Shown here: positions 1-10,500 of the stretch, piece by piece
Layout: the number at the start of each line of letters is the position of its first letter
How positions within the stretch are numbered: position 1 is the stretch's first letter
Assembly (NCBI RefSeq): GCF_002813295.1
Contig: NZ_PHUE01000001.1
Location: forward strand, 4,898,001-4,962,000
From: Flavobacterium sp. 5
GTDB taxonomy: Bacteria; Bacteroidota; Bacteroidia; Flavobacteriales; Flavobacteriaceae
Direction: 5' to 3'
DNA: 64,000 nt
Made by a program: the position numbers and the translations under genes
The notes under the pieces: generated by a model
What the model was told of the DNA's origin: nothing
Databases searched by the model: none
What the model saw: the letters and a program-made list of their open reading frames with translations, nothing else

Positions 1-643
1 CCCTCGGCATATATGCTTTATGTAATACCATATAAGGAGCTTGTTTAACACCGCCATGACGCAATTTTTTTCCTAATAAAGCAAAAGCATCTTCTACTTT
101 ACTCGCTAATGAAATACTATTTTCCAAGTATTCCTCTTGCATCAAAGTCATACCAATCATTGTTTCGGGAGAATTAGGATCAAATCCTTCGTACTTTTGT
201 TTATAATCTTTTTCTAAAGTAATTACTGCATTTTCTTTTTTTGCAGCCTCCAAATTTGAAGCCACTTTGGTCATCCCCATAACGTAGGTTTCAGTACCAT
301 CTGCAGCTAAATTTTTATTTGCATTACAATGTATAGATACAAAAACATGAGAATCTGCTCTATTGGCTATATTGGCTCGTTCCACTAAATCTATAAAAAC
401 ATCAGTCTTTCTTGTATAAATAACATCTATTTTAGGATAAGATTCCAAAATTTTACCAACTTTCAATGCAATGGCTAAAGCGATATTTTTTTCGATCCTA
501 CCACTATAAACAGCCCCAAAATCATGAGCGCCATGACCTGCATCTAAAGTAACTTTAAAATTATTGGATTGTCCATAAGTATCGACCATCGACATCACTA
601 TTAAAAACGTGAATACAATTTTTATTTTTTTCGATATATGCAT
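1..643 (-). CDS. N-acetylmuramoyl-L-alanine amidase (Amidase_3), 3' part cut by window edge
   Basis: This secreted zinc amidase would cleave the bond between N-acetylmuramic acid and the stem peptide of murein during cell separation or wall turnover. Translation of 643 down to 1 gives 214 residues and then leaves the window, so the C-terminus is missing. The N-terminus has a signal peptide (MHISKKIKIVFTFLIVMSMV..., cleavage probably after TYG). It is followed by the hallmark DAGHGAHD with zinc ligand His37, Glu51 in GRIEKN and His105 in VSIHCNA, the three expected zinc ligands of the family. The gene is divergent from lptD with a gap of under 130 bases. Family assignment is firm. Which paralogue it is (AmiA/B/C-like) cannot be told without the missing part. 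Confidence 0.93.
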   Translation of the reverse strand, partial: MHISKKIKIVFTFLIVMSMVDTYGQSNNFKVTLDAGHGAHDFGAVYSGRIEKNIALAIALKVGKILESYPKIDVIYTRKTDVFIDLVERANIANRADSHVFVSIHCNANKNLAADGTETYVMGMTKVASNLEAAKKENAVITLEKDYKQKYEGFDPNSPETMIGMTLMQEEYLENSISLASKVEDAFALLGKKLRHGGVKQAPYMVLHKAYMPR

Positions 644-715
644 CTAATAGTTAATTTAATTAAAAGACTTCACTTATAAATTTATGATTTGATTATTTTT
701 GCCAAAAAAATATAG

Positions 716-723
716 TAATTTTG
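716..723 (+). promoter_or_regulatory. Candidate -7 promoter element of lptD
   Basis: TAATTTTG matches the Bacteroidota -7 consensus TAnnTTTG in all fixed positions. A second match, TATTTTTG, lies at 694-701. No well-spaced -33 TTG is present; the nearest TTTG at 688-691 is 24 bases upstream of the 716 element. The element overlaps the TTG at 721, which argues that translation begins further downstream. Confidence 0.5.
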
Positions 724-771
724 GCACACGAATACTTGAGTCTTCATTTTACAAAAATAGCATTTAAACCT

Positions 772-3447
772 TTGCATACAAACTTATTTAATATCGTTTT
801 ACTATCATTTTTCCTATCTATAGGTTGTTCTAATTTATATTCACAAGATATGAAAAAGAAACAAACGACTATTTCATCTAAGAAACAAGAAGTTAAGAAA
901 CCTGTCGAGGAAGCTAAGAATACTACACCTTCGACTGAATCACCTACTGACACTGTCAAATTAGACACGATTAAAGTTAAAAAAGTTTTTCTAAACGGGA
1001 AAGTAAATTACAAAGCCGCAAGCTATGCTAAAATTGAGCAAAAGAAAAAACTTATTACATTATACGATAAAGCGGAGTTATATTACCAAGATGTTGAGTT
1101 AAAATCGGGTATCATAGTCTTGGATTATGAAAAAAATGAAGTTTATGCTGGTCGAATAAAAGATTCACTAGGAAATTACACTCAATTTCCTAATTTCAAA
1201 CAAGGCTCCAATGAAATTCAGCCAGATTCCATTCGTTTCAATTTTAAAACAAAAAAAGCTTTAATTTGGAATTCCAGAACTACTCAAGGCGAGTTTAACG
1301 TAAAAGCTGCTATAACTAAAAAAGAAAATGACTCTGTTTACTTTCTTAAAGGCGCAAGATTTACAACTGCAAAAGACGTAGACAATCCAGAATATTATTT
1401 TCAAACCAACAAAATAAAATTTATTCCAGGAAAAAAAATAGTTACTGGCTCCACTTATATGGTAATTGGAGGCGTACCAACACCAATATACCTACCATTT
1501 GCCTATTTTCCACTTTCAAAAGAAACTAGTGTCTCTGGTATTATTTTACCATCCTATAATGACTCTAATACCAAAGGTTTCTCACTTCAAAACGGAGGAT
1601 ATTATTTTGCTCTAAGTGATCATTATAATTTAACTGTTGTGGGAGATTATTATACTAATGGAAGTTATGCATTAGGAATGCAATCATCATATGCTAATAG
1701 ATACCATTATCAAGGAAATGTAAATATTAGATTCGAAAATAATATTATTAGTGAAAGAGGATATCCTGATTATTCTAAGACAAGAATCTATAATATTCAA
1801 TGGTCACATTCACAAGACTCAAAAGCGAACCCTAATTCAACTTTTTCTGCTTCAGTGAATTTAGGAAGTAGTGAATATTTCAAGCAAACTATCAATCAAG
1901 TCAACGTAGGATCTTCATTAAACAATACACTGAGTTCATCTGTATCATACAGTACCGTATTTCATTCGGTACCAGAAAGCAGAATTTCACTCACAGCAAC
2001 ACATTCACAAAACACAAACACAAAAGAAATCAATATGACCCTTCCTACGTTACAATTTAGCGTAGATAGAGTTTATCCTTTTGCAGTAAACGATGGAGCA
2101 AAAAAAGGTTTTATCAAAAACATCAACTTGCAATATAGCTTAAATGGGAAAAACAGCTTTGTAACAACTGATTCATTGTTTTTTAAACCCGAAATGTTTC
2201 GTAATGCAGATATTGGATTTCAACACGCCATCCCTTTAAGTACCAATTTTAAAGTTTTTAAATATTTTAGTGTTTCAACATCTTTAAACTACAATGAAGT
2301 TTGGGCTTTTAAAACGATAGAAAAACACTACGACAGCCAATTAGCGACGGTAGTTACAACCGATGTAAAAGGTTTCGATGCGTTTAGAACTTATTCTTCT
2401 TCAACAAGTATTGGTACTACAATTTATGGAACTTTTAATTTTGGTGATGACAAAAAAATAAAATCAATAAGACACGTAATGAGACCTGCAATTTCACATA
2501 GTTACACCCCTAGCTTTGAGAAATACTACGACACGTATGCCACCGATGGTAGTGGAGGTATGAGAAAAGATTACACCCGATTTGAAGGTGGTATGTATGG
2601 TGCTCCAGGATTGAATAGCTCAAACTCTATTGGCTTCAATATTAGCAATACTTTTGAAGCTAAAGTTGCGGATAAAGATACCACCAAAACGGAAGCAAAA
2701 AAAATAATGCTATTAAACAATTTAAACTTATCAACTAGTTATAATGCTGATGCAAAAACATTAGCTTGGGCTCCTCTAAGAATAAGCGGTGGAACACAGT
2801 TCTTTGATAATAAATTGAATGCAAATTTCGGAACCACTTTAGACCCATATGCGATTGATAATTCTGGAACTAGGATTAACACTTTCAACATCAATAATGG
2901 TGGTAGTCTTTTTAGAATGACGAGTGCCAATTTGACTATGAATTATTCTCTTTCTAGCAGAGGTGAAAAAGACAAAAAGAAAGATTCTCAAGCTACAAGG
3001 AATGGAGGTCGTGAAGATGATTTATTTGGCTCTGATATTGATACTGGTAGTTATCGAAAAAACAGTCAGTTTACTGATAATGACGAAGAAGGCGAAGACG
3101 TAGTTACAGAATTCTTTAAATCTAAATTACCTTGGGATATGACTTTTGCTTATTCCTTAACATACGGTAACAACAATAGAGAGAAAAAAATCACAGGAAA
3201 TTCCATTATGATTTCTGCTAATACTGATTTAACTCCTAAATGGAAAGCTGGTATTTCTACTGGATATGATTTTGTTCAGAACGGAGTAACCTTTACTCAA
3301 TTACGCTTCGAAAGAGATTTAATGAGCTGGAGAATGGATTTTAACTGGACACCATTTGGCACAAATGCAACTTGGAATTTTTACATTGGAATCAAATCTG
3401 GAGTACTTAGTGATATCAAATGGGAAAAAAGAAATCAATCCTTCTAA
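772..3447 (+). CDS. lptD: LptD-like LPS-assembly outer-membrane protein
   Basis: This is the outer-membrane translocon that inserts lipopolysaccharide into the outer leaflet. From about residue 70 there is an OstA/LptA-like beta-jellyroll, with the VYAGRIKDSLGN and FKTKKALIWNSRTTQGEF repeats. A long beta-barrel of alternating aromatic strands follows, up to the terminal strand WNFYIGIKSGVLSDIKW. I place the start at TTG 772, giving 891 residues, because it directly precedes the signal peptide HTNLFNIVLLSFFLSIGCSNLYSQ in type. The open frame also reaches an in-frame TTG at 721, but that codon overlaps a promoter-like element. An acidic, charged insert lies near residues 740-790. ridA follows in the same direction after about 50 bases. 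The Bacteroidota form is diverged from the E. coli protein, so the symbol rests on family architecture. Confidence 0.88.
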   Translation: MHTNLFNIVLLSFFLSIGCSNLYSQDMKKKQTTISSKKQEVKKPVEEAKNTTPSTESPTDTVKLDTIKVKKVFLNGKVNYKAASYAKIEQKKKLITLYDKAELYYQDVELKSGIIVLDYEKNEVYAGRIKDSLGNYTQFPNFKQGSNEIQPDSIRFNFKTKKALIWNSRTTQGEFNVKAAITKKENDSVYFLKGARFTTAKDVDNPEYYFQTNKIKFIPGKKIVTGSTYMVIGGVPTPIYLPFAYFPLSKETSVSGIILPSYNDSNTKGFSLQNGGYYFALSDHYNLTVVGDYYTNGSYALGMQSSYANRYHYQGNVNIRFENNIISERGYPDYSKTRIYNIQWSHSQDSKANPNSTFSASVNLGSSEYFKQTINQVNVGSSLNNTLSSSVSYSTVFHSVPESRISLTATHSQNTNTKEINMTLPTLQFSVDRVYPFAVNDGAKKGFIKNINLQYSLNGKNSFVTTDSLFFKPEMFRNADIGFQHAIPLSTNFKVFKYFSVSTSLNYNEVWAFKTIEKHYDSQLATVVTTDVKGFDAFRTYSSSTSIGTTIYGTFNFGDDKKIKSIRHVMRPAISHSYTPSFEKYYDTYATDGSGGMRKDYTRFEGGMYGAPGLNSSNSIGFNISNTFEAKVADKDTTKTEAKKIMLLNNLNLSTSYNADAKTLAWAPLRISGGTQFFDNKLNANFGTTLDPYAIDNSGTRINTFNINNGGSLFRMTSANLTMNYSLSSRGEKDKKKDSQATRNGGREDDLFGSDIDTGSYRKNSQFTDNDEEGEDVVTEFFKSKLPWDMTFAYSLTYGNNNREKKITGNSIMISANTDLTPKWKAGISTGYDFVQNGVTFTQLRFERDLMSWRMDFNWTPFGTNATWNFYIGIKSGVLSDIKWEKRNQSF

Positions 3448-3498
3448 TTTTTACAATTCTTGATATTGGATAGACAATAATAATAAAAAATGCAAATT

Positions 3499-3879
3499 AT
3501 GAAAACAATAATCTATACTGAAAAAGCACCGGCACCAATTGGGCCATACAATCAAGCCGTTTTAACAGGGAACACATTATACACATCTGGCCAAATTGCA
3601 CTAAATCCAGTAACAATGGAATTAGTTATAGATAATATTGAATCCGAAACTAAACAAGTGATGGAAAATATGAAAGCGGTTCTTGATGCTGCAGGAATGA
3701 CTTTTGAAAACGTAGTCAAAACCACTATTTTCATAATGAACATGAATGATTTTGGAAGCATTAATTCTGTTTACGGATCTTATTTTAACGAAAAAACCGC
3801 TCCAGCTCGTGAAACGGTTCAAGTGGCTTGTTTGCCAAAAAATGTAAATGTAGAAATATCTATGATAGCGATCCTATAG
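3499..3879 (+). CDS. ridA: RidA family enamine/imine deaminase
   Basis: RidA hydrolyses reactive enamine and imine intermediates released by PLP enzymes, protecting the cell from 2-aminoacrylate damage. The 126-residue product has the family's length and landmarks: an N-terminal APAPIGPYNQAV segment, the LYTSGQIAL loop, and the C-terminal motif with ARETVQVACLPKNVNVEISMIA, which carries the arginine expected to bind the carboxylate. I prefer ATG 3499 to ATG 3490 because homologues begin close to MKTIIYT. It follows lptD on the same strand. Its 3' end overlaps the 3' end of the convergent mgsA by 20 bases (3860-3879). Confidence 0.95.
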   Translation: MKTIIYTEKAPAPIGPYNQAVLTGNTLYTSGQIALNPVTMELVIDNIESETKQVMENMKAVLDAAGMTFENVVKTTIFIMNMNDFGSINSVYGSYFNEKTAPARETVQVACLPKNVNVEISMIAIL

Positions 3880-4234
3880 CATTAATCAATAATTGTGCTG
3901 TTGCCTCATTTGTAGCCAACGGCACATTATGAACATCGCAAACACGAATAAGCATATTAACATCCGCTTCATGTGGATGACTTGAAAGAGGGTCTTTGAA
4001 AAACAAAACCATTTGAGTTTTACCTTCGGCAACTCTTCCTGCAATTTGCGCATCACCACCTAACGGTCCTGACAACATTCTTCTAGTTTTAAAACCTGCT
4101 TCTTCTGCTCTACCTCCAGTAGTTCCTGTTGCAATAAACTGTATATTTTCTTGCTGTAAAACTTCACGGTTTTTAATTAAAAATTTTACTATATCTTCTT
4201 TTTTACCGTCATGAGCAATAATAGCTATCTCCAT
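3860..4234 (-). CDS. mgsA: Methylglyoxal synthase
   Basis: MgsA converts dihydroxyacetone phosphate to methylglyoxal and phosphate, a bypass that relieves phosphate limitation or sugar-phosphate overload in glycolysis. The 124 residues cover the family's conserved core; E. coli MgsA is somewhat longer. Visible motifs are IAHDGKK at the N-terminus, ATGTTG, the catalytic GPLGGDAQIA with Asp61, FFKDPLSSHPHEADV with Asp81, His88 and Asp91, and a final PLATNEATA. The gene starts three bases after the stop of the upstream kinase gene, so the two are almost certainly co-transcribed. Its 3' end overlaps ridA. Position in a block with pfkA and gapA fits a role in glycolytic overflow. Confidence 0.96.
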   Translation of the reverse strand: MEIAIIAHDGKKEDIVKFLIKNREVLQQENIQFIATGTTGGRAEEAGFKTRRMLSGPLGGDAQIAGRVAEGKTQMVLFFKDPLSSHPHEADVNMLIRVCDVHNVPLATNEATAQLLINAIGSLS

Positions 4235-4237
4235 ACC

Positions 4238-5089
4238 TTAACTATTTGCAACATGATAAGCAATTAAACCATCAATTGGCCTTCTTAAAACATTCCCCAA
4301 TTGTAGTTCATATTTTTCAAAGATCTCAGCTAATTCCTCTTTTAAATAAAAAGCGATTGAACCCACAAAATGTACTGGTACTTCTTTACAATTTTCAAAT
4401 TGTCTAATATAATTTTTAATGAATGATTTCATTGCTTTAAAAATTATCTTACGACAAAATTCATGCTCTTTATGTTGGATTAAAAACTTCGCGAAAGTCG
4501 CTAGATAAGCATTTGGATTTGGCTCTTTATATAATTTATTTTTAATATGATCAGGGCTCAAATCATACTCTTTTTCAAATACTTCAGCCAATTCTTTTGG
4601 CATTTTATTAAAGTAGTATTTTCTAATTAACTCTTTTCCAAAAACGTTACCACTACAATCATCCATTGCGATATAACCCAAAGATTGTACTTTTTGTTCA
4701 AGAACTTTACCGTCAAAATAACTACAATTTGAACCAGTACCAAGAATACCAACAATTGCACTTTCTCCTTTTGGAGTAGTAGCAAAAACAGCAGCATAAG
4801 TATCTTCTTCAACAACAACTATTGCATTCGAAAAATAATCTCTAAAAATTTCAGATAACATTTTTTTCATCCTATCTGTTCCACAACCAGCACCATAAAA
4901 AAACAAGTGTGTTGCTGTACTTTTATTTTGTAATATATCAAAACGGTCGTTTAAGCGATCTACAATTTCATCACCGTTAAGAATTTCTGGATTTAAACCT
5001 AATGTTTGTGTGGTAAACATAACTTTCCCATTATCATCTATTGCAATCCAATCTGCTTTAGTAGAACCACTGTCAACTATTAATTTCAT
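4238..5089 (-). CDS. BadF/BadG/BcrA/BcrD-family ATPase, N-acetylglucosamine kinase-like
   Basis: This 283-residue protein is a single-domain ASKHA-fold kinase. Residues 6-14 (DSGSTKADW) form the phosphate-1 loop, GAGC lies at 66-69, and GTGSNC at 117-122 is the phosphate-2/adenosine type motif. Members of this family in the Bacteroidota are usually annotated as GlcNAc or glucosamine kinases, which phosphorylate aminosugars released from murein or chitin. The substrate cannot be read from the sequence. It is followed by mgsA at a distance of 3 bases and is separated from gapA upstream by a perfect 17-bp hairpin, so it may have its own promoter or depend on read-through. Confidence 0.8.
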   Translation of the reverse strand: MKLIVDSGSTKADWIAIDDNGKVMFTTQTLGLNPEILNGDEIVDRLNDRFDILQNKSTATHLFFYGAGCGTDRMKKMLSEIFRDYFSNAIVVVEEDTYAAVFATTPKGESAIVGILGTGSNCSYFDGKVLEQKVQSLGYIAMDDCSGNVFGKELIRKYYFNKMPKELAEVFEKEYDLSPDHIKNKLYKEPNPNAYLATFAKFLIQHKEHEFCRKIIFKAMKSFIKNYIRQFENCKEVPVHFVGSIAFYLKEELAEIFEKYELQLGNVLRRPIDGLIAYHVANS

Positions 5090-5167
5090 ATTGTTTTTGG
5101 TTTATTGGTTATGATTTTTTGCGTCTTAACTATATATTTTATAAATATTTAATAAAGAAACAAAATA

Positions 5168-5203
5168 ACAAGATCCCATTAATTTGAATTAATGGGATCT
5201 TGT
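5168..5203 (-). terminator. Hairpin terminator between gapA and the kinase gene
   Basis: A perfect 17-bp inverted repeat (5168-5184 and 5187-5203; arm ACAAGATCCCATTAATT) has a two-base centre, 14 bases past the gapA stop. The following minus-strand tract is AT-rich (TATTTTGTTTCTTT) rather than a clean U-run. It could therefore act as a partial terminator or an mRNA 3'-end stabiliser. Confidence 0.75.
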
Positions 5204-5216
5204 AAAATTATAAATA

Positions 5217-6236
<1,020 letters not shown>

Positions 6237-6272
6237 TTATTTTTTATTTTATTCTCTTTTCTTTTTTTTATT

Positions 6273-7259
6273 CTAAATCGACATAATGTCTGAAACTCGA
6301 AGTAATTCTCTATCAATTTCAGTATGTCCTTTAATAGCTTGTTCTAAAGGGGTAAGTGTAATTTTATCAGCTAATAAACCAACCATATAATTAGATGTAC
6401 CTTCCAACAAACTTTCAACAGCTTTTACTCCTAAACGACTAGCTAAAACTCTATCAAAACATGATGGAGCACCACCACGCTGCATATGACCTAATACAGA
6501 TACACGTACATCATATTCTGGAAAATTACCCTCAACATAATCTTTTAATTCAAAAACTGTTTTACCAATTTTATCCCCTTCGGCAATTACAACTATACTT
6601 GATGATTTTCCTGCTGCTTTACTTTTTCTCAAAGAGTCTAATAAGCGTTCTAATCCTAGATCCTCTTCTGGAATAAGAATTTCTTCAGCCCCTGCTCCAA
6701 TACCCGCATTCAATGCGATATGACCTGCGTCACGTCCCATCACTTCAATAAGAAATAATCTATTATGAGAACTTGCTGTATCACGAATTTTATCAATTAC
6801 ATCAACAACTGTATTTAGAGCGGTATCATAGCCCAAAGTATGGCTTGTACCAAATATATCATTATCAATAGTTCCTGGAATTCCCATCACAGGAAAATTA
6901 TATTCAGAATTAAATAATAATGCTCCTGTAAAAGAACCATCTCCACCTATTACAACTAAAGCATCAATACCAGCTTTTACAAGGTTTTTATGAGCTTTCT
7001 CACGTCCCTCAGGAGTTTTAAAATCCATTGAACGTGCTGATTTTAAAATAGTCCCACCTTTATTTACAATGTTATTTACACTTCGGGGTCCCATTTCTTT
7101 AAAATCCCCTTCAATCATTCCTTGATAGCCTCTATAAATACCAACACATCCAATGTTATGAAAAGCACATGTTCGTACAACAGAACGAATAGCGGCATTC
7201 ATTCCCGGAGAGTCTCCTCCAGAGGTAAGTACACCTATCTTTTTTATTGTTTTTGACAT
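6273..7259 (-). CDS. pfkA: ATP-dependent 6-phosphofructokinase
   Basis: PfkA phosphorylates fructose 6-phosphate to fructose 1,6-bisphosphate, the committed step of glycolysis. The 328 residues are normal for the bacterial ATP-dependent group. GGDSPGMNAA begins at residue 14 and GGDGSF at 105-110, with the glycine after GGD (Gly107) expected of ATP users. The catalytic PGTIDND has Asp132, matching Asp127 of E. coli. GHMQRGG is present near residue 257. The gene leads the block pfkA-gapA and may share long-range regulation with the kinase gene and mgsA downstream. A Pfk directly upstream of GapA is consistent with a fermentative or sugar-using lifestyle. Confidence 0.98.
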   Translation of the reverse strand: MSKTIKKIGVLTSGGDSPGMNAAIRSVVRTCAFHNIGCVGIYRGYQGMIEGDFKEMGPRSVNNIVNKGGTILKSARSMDFKTPEGREKAHKNLVKAGIDALVVIGGDGSFTGALLFNSEYNFPVMGIPGTIDNDIFGTSHTLGYDTALNTVVDVIDKIRDTASSHNRLFLIEVMGRDAGHIALNAGIGAGAEEILIPEEDLGLERLLDSLRKSKAAGKSSSIVVIAEGDKIGKTVFELKDYVEGNFPEYDVRVSVLGHMQRGGAPSCFDRVLASRLGVKAVESLLEGTSNYMVGLLADKITLTPLEQAIKGHTEIDRELLRVSDIMSI

Positions 7260-7579
7260 TTTTTTAAGTATTAAAGTGTAAATTTAGCAAATATCCAAGA
7301 TATTTTAGGGGTGCTTTCTAACATTTTAATAAAATATCTGAAATTCAAACGTTTTCGTTGATAAGTTTTTAAAATCAAAAAAAGCATGGAATTTATTTCC
7401 ATTTTTAATCTTCATTTCTTCTTGTAAGATTAATTTTTCAGACAATGATTCACCCTGAAGACAATGATTCACCCTTTATTTAAATAGTTTTCAAAAATGA
7501 AAAACTAAAAAAAGCAAGCAGTAAAGTTAACGAAACTCTTTATTAAAAATTTAATTCATTAAAAAACAACACCTTACAC
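7260..7579. other. Intergenic region with a short direct repeat
   Basis: No plausible gene lies in these 320 bases. They hold two copies of AGACAATGATTCACCCT (7440-7456 and 7459-7475, period 19) and an imperfect hairpin at 7485-7507 (TAGTTTTCA paired with TGAAAAACTA, one bulged base). The hairpin may end tamB transcription. The stretch nearest pfkA must hold its promoter, but I see no clear -7 element there. Confidence 0.6.
7440..7475. repeat. Tandem 17-bp direct repeat
   Basis: AGACAATGATTCACCCT occurs twice, separated by two bases (GA). It lies between tamB and pfkA. Its function is unknown. It could be a duplication by replication slippage or a pair of protein-binding sites. Confidence 0.85.
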
Positions 7580-10500
7580 CTAGTCATCTTCAGGAAGAAC
7601 TGCGTCTTGATTTACTTTAGGTTTATCTACTTTGGGGGTAGTAGGTTTTGTGAAATTTATAAAATCGGGACTCAAATTAGAATCTTCATCAATTTCTTTT
7701 TCAGCAGGTTTATTTGAATTCGTTAATTTCTTGCTTTTAAACATTTTATCTACTAATTCTCTAAAAGTATCAAAATCTACCTCGTAAGATATACCGACAC
7801 CCTGTGTATACCCTATATCTTGTCCGATATAATTAATATCGTTTTCTTTATTAAAAAAATGCAAATTAAAGGATCCATCTTCATTTACCCTATACTTAAT
7901 ATCAATATCTCCTACAATCGATGATTCATGAACTCCTCCAAATGGCACACCTATTTTTCCATTTATAGTAATTCGCTCATTTACCTTTGAAGAAACAATT
8001 GCCTCAAATCGTCCATCGGTTTGCGAACTTGGCCTATTATCTGGAGAAACAACATTAAAGTTCATTTCAAACTTTTCGTCTGTAGAATGCACAATACCTC
8101 CCAACATACTCGAAGCTGTTTCATACAAACTTGAAGATACTGCTTGACTAGAGCCATCTTTACTTAAGAAACTCCCAGTTGACAACAAATACAAAGCTTG
8201 AGTTTGTCTTACATCTTTATCTGATAATTCGGTCTGAAGTTCTGATTTTAAAACACTTTTGATTGTTGGAAAATCAATCATAAAATCAGGTTCTGGATGC
8301 GTTAAATCGCCATGAATTCCAATAACAACTTCAACATCAACTTTCTTATTAACACTTGAATTTTCAAGCAGTAAAGCAGGATTAGCAGATGTTTTATAGA
8401 CTGCCTCAAGGTTAAGTTGTGCCCTCATTGGATTACCTTCCCAAACGATTGAACCTCCTTTTCTTACATTGAATTTCTTATCTATAAGACCACCATATTT
8501 AAAATTATAAGTTCCATCATAAGGCAAGAAATCACCCCACATATTAAAATTACCGAGGGTGTTTATTTTAAACAATAGAGTCCCATTTCCTCTACCTTTC
8601 ATACCGTGCCCTGAATTCCTATCTAAAATAACTTCTACCTCTGCATTTGGTGTAATTTCTAAATCAAACTCTAATTCAAGACCATTATAATTTTTCTTTT
8701 TTTCAACAATACCCTTTTGTAAATTAAATTTTTCCTTAGGAGTAATAAAATGAATAAAGCTGTTTTCACTAACACTTTCAGCATTGTTAATAGGGATTTT
8801 AAGAACAGATCCTTTTTCAGATTTAGCATCTACTCTTATAACCAATCCATTTGTAGGCCCTTTAATTGTTGCATTACCATTAATAAAAGCCGTTCCAAAA
8901 TAGGCAGCATCCTCACTATCTTGAGTATCCAATACAAGAAGTCTTTTAGAATTAATTGCCAAATCCAGCTTCCAATCTGAAAAATTCTTATGTTCCACTA
9001 CTCCATTTAGAGATCCAATTGTCTTAAATTTCGTATCTGTTAAAGTATTATTTCTAAAAAGAAATTTTTCGTCAGTTAAATCAATTATCGTTTTATCCTT
9101 TAAAGCATAATCAACATTCAAATAAGGTATACTTAAACCTCCATCATTGACATAAAGACGTCCATTTATATCTGGTTTATTTACTGATCCTCCAATAGTA
9201 GCATTACCAGACACCATTCCTCTTATATTAGAAATAACATCACCTCCTAATGAACTTAATGTAGCCAAATTGAATCGATCAAATTTTAAATTCAAATCAA
9301 ATAGTGTTTCTTTATTTACAATTTCAAAACTCCCATCAGCACTAAAAGACTCAAAATCTTTATTTTCAATAGTAGAATATAAAGTGAATTTTTTTAAATT
9401 TTCATCTCCTTTTATATCAAACTTTAAGACACCCAGATTATGATCATTCACTTTTAAATCATCAATAACCAATGAAGCTGTTGGCTTATAGACCAGTTTA
9501 TTTTGATTAAAATTAATTTTACCATTTAAATTACCGTTGACAGCAAAACTCTCCTGTGCAGAAGTCAATGCGTTAATATCGAAGTTCTTAAATTCAACAT
9601 TTATATCCTTATACGAACTTCCTTTGAATTCTCCACTAAGCTTTATTTCTTGTTCTTTATTAGAAAGAATAAAATCATCAAGCTTAAACTCTTTCAAATT
9701 TTTATCAAAAATCAATCTATTATTGGAAGTATTTAATTCATTCAAAAACCACAAACTATTTTTTAATTTAATCTCAGATTTACTAAAACCAACTATATTT
9801 TTATTATCCTTATCAATAGTATGATATAAATCCAAATTAAAGTAATCATTACCTTTTGAACCTCCTTTAAACTCAGTTCTAAAAAACAAAGTGTCTTTGG
9901 ATGTGACATTAATTAAACTAAAATCTCGAATTTTGTACATCTTAGTTTTAATACTATCTAATTCGATATAAGTATTATACAAAGGATTCTTATTATCAAT
10001 AGAAACTCGAATATTATCGAAAGAATTTTCTGAAGCAGTTATAGTCGGAGAATTAAAATTAAATTTAAATTCATTATTATCAGAATTAATAACCCCTTTT
10101 ACAACAGTGTTTTCACTTATCTTCATTTCTGGAAAAAACACTTCAACTATTTTGTTATACACTTCAAAATTAAATTTCAAAAACTGTCCTTTTCTTACTT
10201 TTACTGGTTTATAATTGGTATAAAGACTTCCTAAAGAATTTGAAACTAAATTTTTTAATTCTGAAAATTTAAACTTTCCTACAATTGTTCCATTTGTAAT
10301 ATCAGGTGCAGTAATTTTTATAGTACGAATTCTTTTTTCATCAAAACTCGAATTTAAATTGAAATCATTAAATTGATACGTACTTTTTGAATTAACATAA
10401 GTAGCATTATTTATATAGATATTCCCGTGGAGATCCTCAATAGAGTTCCCTTGTACATCAACAATAGCGTCGCCATTAAATTGCGAAATAGTATCACTTA

